Assembly (NCBI GenBank): GCA_036390755.1
Contig: DASWBH010000389.1
Coordinates: 1 to 64,000 of the forward strand
Length of the DNA stretch: 64,000 nt
Origin: DASVHS01 sp036390755
Lineage (GTDB): Bacteria; Acidobacteriota; Thermoanaerobaculia; Gp7-AA8
Reading direction: 5' to 3'
Numbering within the stretch: position 1 is the stretch's first letter; the number at the start of each line of letters is the position of its first letter. Below, in pieces: positions 30,492-38,692 of the stretch. The position numbers were made by a program, and so were the translations under genes. Below the pieces are notes generated by a model that was not told the origin of the DNA, did no database searches, and saw only the letters and a list, made by a program, of their open reading frames with translations.

Positions 30492-32906
30492 TTACAGCCG
30501 CGTCCGTGCCGCGTCCGCCGCCGCCCGGATCTGCGGCTGCCGCGGATCGATCGTCAGCGACCGGTTCCAGAAGTCCAGCGCCCGGCCGTAGTCATTCTTC
30601 TTCGCGTAGAAGATGCCCAGGTTGTTCAGCGCGAGGGTGGACGACGGTTGCAGTCCGAGCGCCCGCTCGAGCTCCGGCAGCCCTTCGGTGTAGCGATCCG
30701 CCTGCGACAGCGCGGAGCCGAGGTTCGCCGCGATCAGATAGGACTGCGGGAAGATCTCCTTCCCTTTCTCCAGAAGCGCGATCGCTCGCGAGGTCATGTT
30801 CCGCTGCCGGTAGAGCGCCGCGAAATCGCAGAACCATTGATCGCCGTTCGGCAGCCCGCGCTTGATCGCTTCGAGGAAGACTTCGTCCGCCGCCGTGTAC
30901 TGCTGGCGGTCGAACAGCGTCATCGCGAGGTTGAGATACGGCGTCGGTCGCGACGGATTCAGATCGATCGCCTTCTGGAACGCGTCTGCGGCGTCTTTGA
31001 ACTTGTTCTGCTTCCGCAGCTCGACACCGAGATTGTTGTCATACGCGTACGAGCCCCACTGCTGCGGCGGAATGGGGGCCGCCGCCGCTGCCGGCTGAAC
31101 ATCCTGGTCTTCGAACCGGGCCTGCATTCCGATGTTCGGATCCATCAGATGCCCGATCGCCTGCAGGTCGCGCTGATACACCTTCGCGTTCGTGCGCGCC
31201 GTTGTGCTCACGGGCCGCTCGCCGAAAAACTCGCTGTAGCTGACGACGCGCACCGACAGCACGGGCGTGATGTCCTTGAACGCCCAGGACGCGACTTTGC
31301 CCGACATCTCGCCCGATTGCGGAAGGCCGAGGATCGCGAGAACGGTGGGAGTGATGTCGTACAGAGAGATCGCATGCGGAGCGCGTGACGGCAGAACGTG
31401 GTTGCCGTACGCGATGAACACGCCGGGATTGCGGTGATCGGAGAGCGCGGCGCGGCCGTTCGGAGGTGAATGCGGACGGTCCGTGCCCCAGCGGAAGCCG
31501 TACGCGGAAACGATCATCACGGTCGTGTCCTCCGGCAGGACCTGCATCCACTCGCCGATCATCCGGTCGACCTCGGCGTAGTAGTTCGAGACCGTCGGCC
31601 AGTACTTGCGGTAGCCGTCCTGACTCACTCCATCGCGCATCGGCGGGTGATACGGCGCGAACAGGTGATTGACCGCGTCGGTGCCGTCGTACGTCAACGC
31701 GAGGAACAGCGGCGCCTGTTCGCGATACAGATTCAGCGCGGCGCGATGGTCGCTCCACGTTTTCGCGAGCACGTCGCGGAAGATCGCCACGGGATCGGCC
31801 GGGTTCTGCATGGCCGCCTCGAACTCGCCGGGCGCGAGGTTGATGAACCGCCGCACTTGATCTGCGCCGACCGTCGAGGGCGGCACTTCGACGCTCCTGA
31901 CACGCTCTACGTCGCTGCCGGGATAGATCGCGTTGTCGAGGAACTCCACGGGTGCATCGAAGACCGCCGTCGATGACGGTGCCGGCGGCCAGGCGGTCCA
32001 CCAGTTCACGACAACGGCGTGACGGCCGAAGCCTTCGGCGATGTCCCACAGGGCAGGCGTGCGGCGCGAATACGAGTCGACCGGCGCTCGTGTCGAGCGA
32101 TCGAAGAAATCGATGACGCCATGGCGGTCGGGAGTCACTCCCGTCGCAAGCGTCGTCCAGACCAGCGGCGACACCGTCGGCTGAATCGTCTGCAGCGAGC
32201 CGGTCGTTCCGCCTTTCGCCAGCGCCTGGATGTTCGGAATGCGGCCGTCGTCGGACAGCTCCTGGATCAGGTCCCAGTCGGCGCCGTCGATCGCGAAGAT
32301 CGCCACGCGGCCGGCGACCCCGCGCGCGCTGCGGCGCAGCTCGGACCGCTTGTACTTGAGCAGCGCTTCGCGGTCGGGCTCGAGGCGCGCGATTTCGAAC
32401 GCGGTGACATTCAGGCCGCTTTGCGCGAGATGCGCCGCGACGATGCGCTTCAGCGGATCGCGGCGCGTCGAGAATTGCGACGTCGGCGAGAGCAGATCCT
32501 CGATCGGCACCTGCGCCGTCACCGCCGAAACCGCCTCGGACACTCGCGCGCGGATCCACGCGCTCCAGCCGTCGTTGACGAGACGTCGCGCGTCGGCGAG
32601 TCGTTCGCCGGCGATCCCGAACCGCAGCCGGTACGTCATCGTCACCGGCACCCCCTCTTTCGAGGTGATCCGGATGACGCCGTCGCGCTGCGCGGCGCCC
32701 TCGCGCTTCTCGAACGACAAGCGGTAATAGCGGTGCGGCGGCAGGAACGTGACGTGACTTCCGACCGTGCGGACGCTGCCGTCGCTCTTGTCGACGCCGA
32801 AGATCAGACGCCGCGACGACGGCAGGAAGAGGCTGATCAGCACGTAGACCGTGACCGCCATGCAGGCCAGCCAGAACAGCGAGCGGAGGAAACGCGAGCG
32901 GACCAC
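30492..32906 (-). CDS. Membrane-anchored SPFH-like - type I phosphodiesterase - TPR protein
   Basis: 804 residues. N-terminal membrane helix (about 8-28); a band-7/SPFH-like segment (about 45-190, ending FEIARLEPDREALLKYKRSEL); an alkaline-phosphatase-superfamily domain (about 200-570) with metal-site motifs AIFAIDGADWDLI, LVWTTLATGVTPDRHGV (nucleophile Thr region) and ALTYDGTDAVNHLF; then at least three TPR repeats (about 640-800, for example NNLGIFYAKKNDYGRALDFWNR). The enzyme would act on the outer face of the inner membrane, on a phosphodiester or phosphate substrate I cannot identify. Start GTG 32906. The three-part architecture is unusual. Confidence 0.82.
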   Translation of the reverse strand: MVRSRFLRSLFWLACMAVTVYVLISLFLPSSRRLIFGVDKSDGSVRTVGSHVTFLPPHRYYRLSFEKREGAAQRDGVIRITSKEGVPVTMTYRLRFGIAGERLADARRLVNDGWSAWIRARVSEAVSAVTAQVPIEDLLSPTSQFSTRRDPLKRIVAAHLAQSGLNVTAFEIARLEPDREALLKYKRSELRRSARGVAGRVAIFAIDGADWDLIQELSDDGRIPNIQALAKGGTTGSLQTIQPTVSPLVWTTLATGVTPDRHGVIDFFDRSTRAPVDSYSRRTPALWDIAEGFGRHAVVVNWWTAWPPAPSSTAVFDAPVEFLDNAIYPGSDVERVRSVEVPPSTVGADQVRRFINLAPGEFEAAMQNPADPVAIFRDVLAKTWSDHRAALNLYREQAPLFLALTYDGTDAVNHLFAPYHPPMRDGVSQDGYRKYWPTVSNYYAEVDRMIGEWMQVLPEDTTVMIVSAYGFRWGTDRPHSPPNGRAALSDHRNPGVFIAYGNHVLPSRAPHAISLYDITPTVLAILGLPQSGEMSGKVASWAFKDITPVLSVRVVSYSEFFGERPVSTTARTNAKVYQRDLQAIGHLMDPNIGMQARFEDQDVQPAAAAAPIPPQQWGSYAYDNNLGVELRKQNKFKDAADAFQKAIDLNPSRPTPYLNLAMTLFDRQQYTAADEVFLEAIKRGLPNGDQWFCDFAALYRQRNMTSRAIALLEKGKEIFPQSYLIAANLGSALSQADRYTEGLPELERALGLQPSSTLALNNLGIFYAKKNDYGRALDFWNRSLTIDPRQPQIRAAADAARTRL

Positions 32907-32946
32907 GTGCGTGCGTTATGGAAGATGTTTGCCAGCCGCAGCAGAT

Positions 32947-33645
32947 CTATTTCTTCTTCTTGACCAGCTGCTTGACCTCGTCGTTTCCGATCGTGCTCTG
33001 CGCCGAAATGATCACGGCGGCCGTCCCCTCGCGGAACGCCGGAATCGTGCAGCGGATCAGAGCTGTGCCGTCCGATGCCGTTTTCCCGCGGAAGACGACG
33101 CGCGGCGGCTCGACGGTCGATATCACCTTCACTTCGATCGACGCCGCGGCGATCGGGTTCTGAGACAGGCTCCGCCGCGTCACAACGCGCAACTCGACCG
33201 GCGCGCCGGCGAAAAAGTCCGCCTGATTCAGCAGCGAAAGCTCGAGGTGCTCGCTCTCCGCCTCCGACGCCAGGTAGTCGATGATTACCTGGTCGAGCGT
33301 CTTCTCCTCGGCTCCCGGCGCCGCGGCCTTCCCGGTCGCCGTTCCGGCCGGCACCGACGGCTTCGGTGTCAGCCCGGTATGCGTCTCCTCGGCCGGTTGA
33401 TCGAAGCGCCCGCGCTTGACCGCCGCGATCATCGTGCGGTGCTGCTGCTCCATCATCCCGCCGATCCACTTCTCGTCGACGCCGTCCTTGATCTGCTCCG
33501 CGTACGGCGTCTTTTTCGACGCGAGAATCTCGCCGCCCACGTACACAAGCGACTCGATATAAGGGTTCTGCAGACCCTTATCCTCGGTCTGAATGTGGTA
33601 GACCTTGTCGTTGTGTCTGATGTCGGTGTTGAACCCGGTGATCAC
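32947..33645 (-). CDS. Conserved hypothetical protein (MITGFNTDI type)
   Basis: 232 residues. The N-terminal 75 residues (MITGFNTDIRHNDKVYHIQT, then GGEILASKKTPY) form a compact conserved block that I associate with Acidobacteriota genomes. A low-complexity linker (about 85-115) is followed by an Ig-like beta domain with SLLNQADFFAGAPVELRVV and ending in Lys-rich QLVKKKK. No signal peptide, so probably cytosolic. GTG start at 33645, eight bases after GGAAGGG. Function unknown; it sits between the SirB1-like gene and the phosphodiesterase gene. Confidence 0.75.
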   Translation of the reverse strand: MITGFNTDIRHNDKVYHIQTEDKGLQNPYIESLVYVGGEILASKKTPYAEQIKDGVDEKWIGGMMEQQHRTMIAAVKRGRFDQPAEETHTGLTPKPSVPAGTATGKAAAPGAEEKTLDQVIIDYLASEAESEHLELSLLNQADFFAGAPVELRVVTRRSLSQNPIAAASIEVKVISTVEPPRVVFRGKTASDGTALIRCTIPAFREGTAAVIISAQSTIGNDEVKQLVKKKK

Positions 33646-33705
33646 GGGCTAAACCCTTCCGGATGCGGCAACTTGAGTGGCGGTCGAGTGTATCAGATGT
33701 TCGCG

Positions 33706-34560
33706 TCAGTTCTGATCGAGCCACGCGCGCAGCCACGCGATCTGCTCGCGGATGCGGGCGGTGTCGTCCGCGTGCGGCATCAGCTCGAGATAGCGTTCGA
33801 AAAAGTCGATCGCCTGCGTGTACGCGTGCATCTGCATGGCGATGGCGGCGCGGTCGCGGATCTCGTACGGGTCGCGATCGTCGAGGATCAGCAGCCGGTC
33901 GACCGATGCGGCGGCATGCTGCAGATCGTGCTGCGCGAGGTACGCCGCTTTCAGCTGGGCGAGCTCGCGTGCGAGGATCTCGCGGCGCGAGAAGGAGCGG
34001 AGATGGTGCTCGCGGAGCTTCACGCCGCCGCCGTACATCTCGTCGAGGATCTTCTGCAGCTCGAGCTTCGTGAGCACGCGGCCGCCGTCGAACGGATCGA
34101 CCACGACCTGGCCGAATGCGCCGCTCAATTTCACGAGAAAGCGCCCCGGGAGCGAAATGCCCGCAGCGTCGACGCCGGCGCGCCGCGACAGCTCGATGTA
34201 GAGGATCGAAAGAGTGATCGGAAGGCCGGCGTGGCGATCGAGCGCTTCGTTGAGCATCGCGCTGCGCGGGTCGTAGTAGTCGTTGTTCTCGCCGCGAAAA
34301 CCTTCTTCGTCGAACAGAATGCAGTTGATCGTGTCGAGGATCCGCTCGATGTCCTGCGAGCCTTCCAGTCGATCGTGCACGGTGCCGCTCCAGATTCCCA
34401 CTTGTCCGAGGTAGTGGCCGACGTCGATGCGCGGGTTGTCCTCGACGGCGATGAAGAGCGAGGCCTCCACGAGATCGAGCAGGGGCTCGGGACGCGCGGC
34501 AATCTCCCGGAAGCGCTGGCGCGCCAGAGCGGGATGCGTCAGTACTCGGCCGGGCTGCAT
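33706..34560 (-). CDS. SirB1-family transglutaminase-like/TPR protein
   Basis: 284 residues. The N-terminal two thirds match the SirB1/transglutaminase-like fold (DTINCILFDEEGFRGENNDYYDPRSAMLNEAL, then GLPITLSILYIELSRRAGVDAAGI); the C-terminal part has TPR-like helices (YTQAIDFFERYLELMPHAD). The family's Cys in the NCILF stretch is present. Family function remains unclear. It begins 3 bases after the thioesterase gene, as the last tightly coupled gene of the pyrE operon. Confidence 0.85.
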   Translation of the reverse strand: MQPGRVLTHPALARQRFREIAARPEPLLDLVEASLFIAVEDNPRIDVGHYLGQVGIWSGTVHDRLEGSQDIERILDTINCILFDEEGFRGENNDYYDPRSAMLNEALDRHAGLPITLSILYIELSRRAGVDAAGISLPGRFLVKLSGAFGQVVVDPFDGGRVLTKLELQKILDEMYGGGVKLREHHLRSFSRREILARELAQLKAAYLAQHDLQHAAASVDRLLILDDRDPYEIRDRAAIAMQMHAYTQAIDFFERYLELMPHADDTARIREQIAWLRAWLDQN

Positions 34561-34563
34561 CGA

Positions 34564-35007
34564 TCAGGTCTCAGAACGCTGCACCGACAGGACCTTGCGG
34601 CGTAATTCGTCGGTAATTGCTACTTTAGACTGCGTTTCCCAGTCGAAAAGAACAACGACCACTTTTCCTTCAGCAGCAATTTGCTGGCCATTGTCTTTGC
34701 GTATCTCGTACAGGAAATCCATCGAGGTCGCACGCATGTCGCCGATCCGTACGCGGATTTCGATCGGCTCCATGCCGACCTGCAACTTGAAGTCGCATTC
34801 CGCACGCGCGACGATGAAGCCGACGTCGCGCGGCTCGCGGCCGCCTGTGAGCTCGAACCAGAGGAGGGTGCGCCCCCACTCGAAGTAGCTGAAATAGACC
34901 GCGTTGTTGAGGTGGCCGAACGCGTCGATGTCGCGAAGCATCACCTGGTACGGAACCACGTACCACCCACCCTTCCAGCCACTGACGCCGATTGTCGGAT
35001 AGGTCAT
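34564..35007 (-). CDS. Acyl-CoA thioesterase, 4HBT hotdog family
   Basis: 147 residues. YQVMLRDIDAFGHLNNAVYFSYFEWGRT is the 4-hydroxybenzoyl-CoA thioesterase signature, with catalytic Asp in RDIDAFGHLNN. One hotdog domain, expected to act as a dimer or tetramer hydrolysing an acyl-CoA. Start ATG 35007 overlaps the HMG-CoA lyase stop by 4 bases, implying coupled translation and perhaps a common pathway. Confidence 0.88.
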   Translation of the reverse strand: MTYPTIGVSGWKGGWYVVPYQVMLRDIDAFGHLNNAVYFSYFEWGRTLLWFELTGGREPRDVGFIVARAECDFKLQVGMEPIEIRVRIGDMRATSMDFLYEIRKDNGQQIAAEGKVVVVLFDWETQSKVAITDELRRKVLSVQRSET

Positions 35008-35942
35008 TGTACCGCGGTGCTTTGCGGGACGACCGGCGCCTTCTGTCGCGTGCAGGCCTGCAGATACCGGCCGGGCAGCGGATGGTCGAGGAACGGCGCG
35101 ATGACCTGCGACGCGGCGACGAGCTTCTTTAAATCGACGCCCGTTTCGATCGCCATCCCGTCCAGCAGGTAAATCAGATCCTCGGTCGCCATGTTGCCGG
35201 AGGCACCCGGTGCATACGGACAACCTCCGAGTCCGCCGGACGACGCGTCGAACGTGGCGATGCCCATTTCGAGTGCGGCGAGCGTGTTCGCCAGCGCGGT
35301 GCCGCGCGTGTCGTGGAAGTGCATGGCCAGCTTCGTTCGCGGAATGACCTGCAGCAGGACGCCGATGACACCCTGCACCTGCATCGGCGTTCCGACGCCG
35401 ATTGTGTCGCCGACCGAGACCTCGTAGCAGCCGAGGTCCAGGAGGCGCGCGGAGACTTCGAGGACTTTCTCCGGCGGGACGTCCCCTTCGTAGGGGCAGC
35501 CGAATGCCGTGGAGACGTAGCCGCGGACGCGCATCCCGTGCTCGAGCGCGCGCATCGCGACGGGAGCGTAGTTGTCGAACGACTCGTCGATCGACATGTT
35601 GATGTTCCGTTTGTTGAACGTCTCGGATGCCGCGGTGAAGATCGCGATCGACTGCACGCCCGCTTCGATGGCGCGGTCGAGTCCTCTCATGTTCGGCACG
35701 AGCACCGGATACTCGACGCCGGGATCTTTCGGGATGTTGCGATACACGTCCCCGGTGTCGGCCATCTGCGGCACCCACTTCGGACTGACGAACGCACCCG
35801 CTTCGATGACGCGCAGCCCGGCGTCGCTGAGGGCGGTGATGTAGTCGATCTTCGTCTGCGTCGGAATGGTGACCTTCTCGTTCTGAAGGCCGTCGCGCGG
35901 ACCCACCTCTACGACTTTCACTTCGTCAACTTGGATCTTCAT
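35004..35942 (-). CDS. mvaB: Hydroxymethylglutaryl-CoA lyase
   Basis: Cleaves 3-hydroxy-3-methylglutaryl-CoA to acetyl-CoA and acetoacetate, the last step of leucine breakdown. 312 residues, TIM-barrel. Motifs: VEVGPRDGLQNE (metal/substrate Asp-Arg), AAFVSPKWVPQMAD-type helix region, metal-binding HFHDTRGTALAN, and the catalytic-Cys loop GGLGGCPYAPGASGN. It overlaps the biotin-carrier gene upstream and the thioesterase downstream by 4 bases each. Confidence 0.95.
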   Translation of the reverse strand: MKIQVDEVKVVEVGPRDGLQNEKVTIPTQTKIDYITALSDAGLRVIEAGAFVSPKWVPQMADTGDVYRNIPKDPGVEYPVLVPNMRGLDRAIEAGVQSIAIFTAASETFNKRNINMSIDESFDNYAPVAMRALEHGMRVRGYVSTAFGCPYEGDVPPEKVLEVSARLLDLGCYEVSVGDTIGVGTPMQVQGVIGVLLQVIPRTKLAMHFHDTRGTALANTLAALEMGIATFDASSGGLGGCPYAPGASGNMATEDLIYLLDGMAIETGVDLKKLVAASQVIAPFLDHPLPGRYLQACTRQKAPVVPQSTAVQ

Positions 35943-36427
35943 TGCCTTCCATCGTTAACCGTTAACGAAACAAGTTCCACGCCCGGCTGCACCATTTCTC
36001 CTTCCGTGCAGTTCACAGATTCCACCACCCCATCGTACGGCGCCACGATCTGGTGCTCCATCTTCATCGCCTCGAGCACAACAAGCGCCGCGTTCTTCTT
36101 TACAACGTCGCCCGCCTTCACGAGTATTTTCAGCACCACGCCGGGCATCGGCGCGGCGGTCGAGTGGTCGCGGTGGTGCGTGTGCGCGCGCGAGCCCTTG
36201 TCGGAGACATCGGCCGTGTAGATCTCGCCGTCGAACGCAAAGCTGACCGTCGTCCCACGTACGACGAACGGCACGACGTAGGACTTCCCGGCGGCGCGGA
36301 TCTCCGCCTCGCTGCCCTTCGTGGCGACGAGCTCGATTTCGGCGTCGCCGCTTCGAAAGACACGGCCCTGGTGATCGACGGCGAGCTCGGTCTGCTTGCC
36401 GCCGATCGTGACGATCTTGTCGCTCAT
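35939..36427 (-). CDS. Stand-alone biotin carboxyl carrier protein
   Basis: 162 residues. The C-terminal 75 residues are a biotinyl domain with the attachment motif EAMKMEH (Lys122) and the hinge AAPMPGVVLKILVKAGDVV. The N-terminal half is a beta-rich segment like that of acyl-CoA carboxylase alpha-subunit tails. Next to HMG-CoA lyase it most likely serves methylcrotonyl- or propionyl-CoA carboxylase, whose other subunits are not in the window. Overlaps pyrE and mvaB by 4 bases on either side. Confidence 0.9.
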   Translation of the reverse strand: MSDKIVTIGGKQTELAVDHQGRVFRSGDAEIELVATKGSEAEIRAAGKSYVVPFVVRGTTVSFAFDGEIYTADVSDKGSRAHTHHRDHSTAAPMPGVVLKILVKAGDVVKKNAALVVLEAMKMEHQIVAPYDGVVESVNCTEGEMVQPGVELVSLTVNDGRQ

Positions 36428-37002
36428 CGCGCTCCCGAGTAACGGCTGCCGGGCGAATCGATTCCGACGCCCGACGCGCAGAGCGGGCAATTCTGTTCCG
36501 CGTGCGTCTCGAGATCGAGCGAGAGGAGCGATTCGTAGGGAGCATCGAACGGCTTCGATTTTCCGCTGCGATTGAGAATCGACGCGAAGCCGACGACAAC
36601 GCCGCCGTGCTCCGCGACCACGCGCGCCGCTTCGCGCGTCGACCTGCCGGTCGTCACCACGTCCTCGACGATGACCACGCGCTCGCCCGGTTTGATTCTG
36701 AAGCCGCGGCGCAGCGTCATCTCGCCCTCTTTCCGTTCCGTGAACATCATCGGCACGCCGAGCGCCTCCGCCACGGTGTAGCCGATGATGAGGCCTCCCA
36801 TCGCCGGCGCGACGATCTTCTGCGCGCGCATGGGTCGTACTTTCGCGGCCAGTGCCTCGCCGAGCGCCTTTGCGTTCCGCGGGTCCTGCAGGAGCAGCGC
36901 GCACTGCACGTAGCTCGGACTGTGCAATCCCGATGAGAGGCGGAAATGACCCTGAAGAAGCGCGCCCGTTTCGTGAAGAAGTGCGAGCACGTCGAGAGGC
37001 AT
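36424..37002 (-). CDS. pyrE: Orotate phosphoribosyltransferase
   Basis: Joins orotate to PRPP to form OMP in pyrimidine synthesis. 192 residues. The PRPP loop VVIVEDVVTTGRSTREA and the N-terminal GHFRLSSGLHSPSYVQ are diagnostic. A C-terminal C-P-L-C pair (EQNCPLCASG), seen in a subset of the family, may bind a metal. ATG 37002 is chosen; it is preceded by TATTCT with an 8-base gap. First gene of the operon that continues into branched-chain catabolism. Confidence 0.94.
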   Translation of the reverse strand: MPLDVLALLHETGALLQGHFRLSSGLHSPSYVQCALLLQDPRNAKALGEALAAKVRPMRAQKIVAPAMGGLIIGYTVAEALGVPMMFTERKEGEMTLRRGFRIKPGERVVIVEDVVTTGRSTREAARVVAEHGGVVVGFASILNRSGKSKPFDAPYESLLSLDLETHAEQNCPLCASGVGIDSPGSRYSGAR

Positions 37003-37010
37003 GGGCCGCG

Positions 37011-37020
37011 AGAATAGAAT
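37011..37020. promoter_or_regulatory. Overlapping divergent -10 boxes of pyrE and yqeY
   Basis: ATAGAAT (37014-37020) reads TAGAAT on the plus strand (37015-37020, upstream of yqeY) and TATTCT on the minus strand (37016-37011, ending 8 bases before the pyrE ATG). The two promoters would compete for the same DNA. Confidence 0.5.
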
Positions 37021-37042
37021 GGCGTCCGGAGAGAAGCAACCG

Positions 37043-37489
37043 ATGCCGAAGTTGACGGAACAGATCCGCGCCGACCTCACTGAGTCGATGAAAGCGCGGA
37101 CGGCCGTGCGCACCTCGACGCTGCGCATGTTGCAGTCGGCGATGAAGTACCAGCAGATCGAGGCCGGTCACGAGCTGTCGGATGAAGAGGTGCTCGCCGT
37201 CATCCGCAAAGCGGTGAAGCAGCGCCTCGACTCGATCGAGCAATACACGAAAGGCAACCGTCCCGAGCTCGCGGCGAAAGAGCAATCGGAGCTCGATCTG
37301 TTGAAGACGTATCTGCCGGCCGAGTTGACCGACGCGGAGCTCGAGTCGGGACTGCGCGACATCATCTCCTCGACCGGCGCGCAATCGAAAAAGGACCTTG
37401 GCAAAGTGATGAAGGAAGCGACGGCAAAGTACAAAGGGCGCGCGGACGGGAAGAAGATTCAGGAGATTGTGAGCAGACTGCTGACATAG
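37043..37489 (+). CDS. yqeY: GatB/YqeY domain protein
   Basis: 148 residues, the YqeY family: helical protein related to the tRNA-binding tail of the GatB amidotransferase subunit. Visible features are LTEQIRADLTESMKARTAVRTSTLRML, SDEEVLAVIRKAVKQRLDSIEQY and the C-terminal KDLGKVMKEATAKYKGRADGKKI split by short turns. The role is unproven, possibly tRNA-linked. ATG 37043 is chosen because GGAGAG lies 9 bases upstream; the family starts at this point. Confidence 0.9.
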   Translation: MPKLTEQIRADLTESMKARTAVRTSTLRMLQSAMKYQQIEAGHELSDEEVLAVIRKAVKQRLDSIEQYTKGNRPELAAKEQSELDLLKTYLPAELTDAELESGLRDIISSTGAQSKKDLGKVMKEATAKYKGRADGKKIQEIVSRLLT

Positions 37490-37490
37490 T

Positions 37491-37578
37491 GTCATTCTGA
37501 GCGCCGTAGAGCGCGAAGAATCTGGGCGGTGGATTGCCACCTCCCAGATTCTTCGCCGTCTTCGCGGCTCAGAATGAC
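37491..37578. repeat. Palindromic repeat family 1, intact copy
   Basis: 88 bp bounded by the perfect inverted ends GTCATTCTGAGC and GCTCAGAATGAC. Inner arms GCGAAGAATCTGGG and CCCAGATTCTTCGC are less one mismatch perfect. It begins 2 bases after the yqeY stop, and its right end contains the moeB ATG. It is the best-preserved copy in the window. Confidence 0.88.
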
Positions 37579-38692
37579 TCTCACCGACCACGAACGCACT
37601 CGCTACTCGCGCCACTTGCTCCTTCCCGAGATCGGCGAAGAAGGACAGGAGAAGCTCAAGCGCGCCTCAGCGCTCATCGTCGGCGTCGGAGGCCTCGGCA
37701 GTCCGGTGGCGATGTACCTGACCGCCGCCGGCGTCGGCAGGCTCGGTCTCGTCGACTTCGATACCGTCGATGAGACGAATCTGCAGCGCCAGATCCTGTT
37801 CGGCGAATCGGCCGTCGGCGAGCGCAAGCTCGACGCGGCCTGGAAGCGCCTGCGCGACATGAACCGCAACCTGCGCATCGAGACGTTCAACGACCGACTC
37901 ACATCGCGCAACGCCATGCCGCTGATGGAGCCATACGACATCATCCTCGACGGCACCGACAACTTCGCGACGCGGTATCTCGTGAACGACGCCTGCGTCA
38001 TGCTGGGCAAGCCGAATGTTTACGCGTCGATTTATCGATTTGAAGGACAGGTATCGGTCTTCGATGCGACGAAGGGACCCTGCTATCGCTGCCTGTATCC
38101 TGATCCGCCGCCGCCGAATCTCGTCCCTTCCTGCGCGGAGGGCGGAGTTCTCGGCGTGCTGCCGGGAGTCGTCGGCTGCTTACAGGCGACCGAAGCGATC
38201 AAGATGATCACCGGAGCGGGAGAACCGCTGATCGGAAGGATGCTGCTCTTCGACGCGCTGCGCATGAGCTTCCGCTCGCTGCGCGTGCCCAAGAATCCGA
38301 ATTGCAAAGTGTGCGGACCGGATCCCGAGATCCGGCAACTGATCGACTATGAGGAGTACTGCGGACCCTTGAACAACATGGAAATTACGGCGCGGGAACT
38401 GGCCGATCGCATCGCGCGCGGGGAGCGGCTGTTCCTTCTCGACGTGCGCGAGCCGATCGAGTGGGACGCCGGCCATCTCGAACACGCGACGCATATCCCG
38501 CTGCAGCAGGTGCCGCGCAGTCTGGACTCGCTGCCGCACGACACCGAGATCGTCGTCTACTGCCGGAGCGGCGGACGGAGCGGCCGCGCCCAGCAGTACA
38601 TGCTCAGCAACGGCTTCAAGAGCGTGAAGAATCTCGCCGGCGGACTTATCGCCTGGGCGCGCGAAGTCGATCCTTCGGTGAAGGTTCGCTAG
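37574..38692 (+). CDS. moeB: MoeB/ThiF-type adenylyltransferase with C-terminal rhodanese
   Basis: Adenylates the C-terminal Gly of a ubiquitin-like sulfur carrier (MoaD or ThiS); the fused rhodanese would then supply sulfur. 372 residues. Nucleotide motif GVGGLGSPVAMYLTAAGVG, E1 Arg-finger region ETNLQRQILF, zinc Cys pairs CYRC and CKVC, and rhodanese (about 275-372) with loop CRSGGRSG. ATG 37574 lies within the repeat's right arm; an in-frame upstream ATG at 37529 would be repeat-encoded too and adds 15 residues lacking homology. No thiamine or molybdopterin genes adjoin it. Confidence 0.92.
   Translation: MTLTDHERTRYSRHLLLPEIGEEGQEKLKRASALIVGVGGLGSPVAMYLTAAGVGRLGLVDFDTVDETNLQRQILFGESAVGERKLDAAWKRLRDMNRNLRIETFNDRLTSRNAMPLMEPYDIILDGTDNFATRYLVNDACVMLGKPNVYASIYRFEGQVSVFDATKGPCYRCLYPDPPPPNLVPSCAEGGVLGVLPGVVGCLQATEAIKMITGAGEPLIGRMLLFDALRMSFRSLRVPKNPNCKVCGPDPEIRQLIDYEEYCGPLNNMEITARELADRIARGERLFLLDVREPIEWDAGHLEHATHIPLQQVPRSLDSLPHDTEIVVYCRSGGRSGRAQQYMLSNGFKSVKNLAGGLIAWAREVDPSVKVR

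Noticed and set aside
34564..35778. 404-codon reading of the thioesterase with a long N-terminal extension
   Set aside because: The extension is the out-of-frame shadow of HMG-CoA lyase; the hotdog protein starts at 35007 with a 4-base stop/start overlap.
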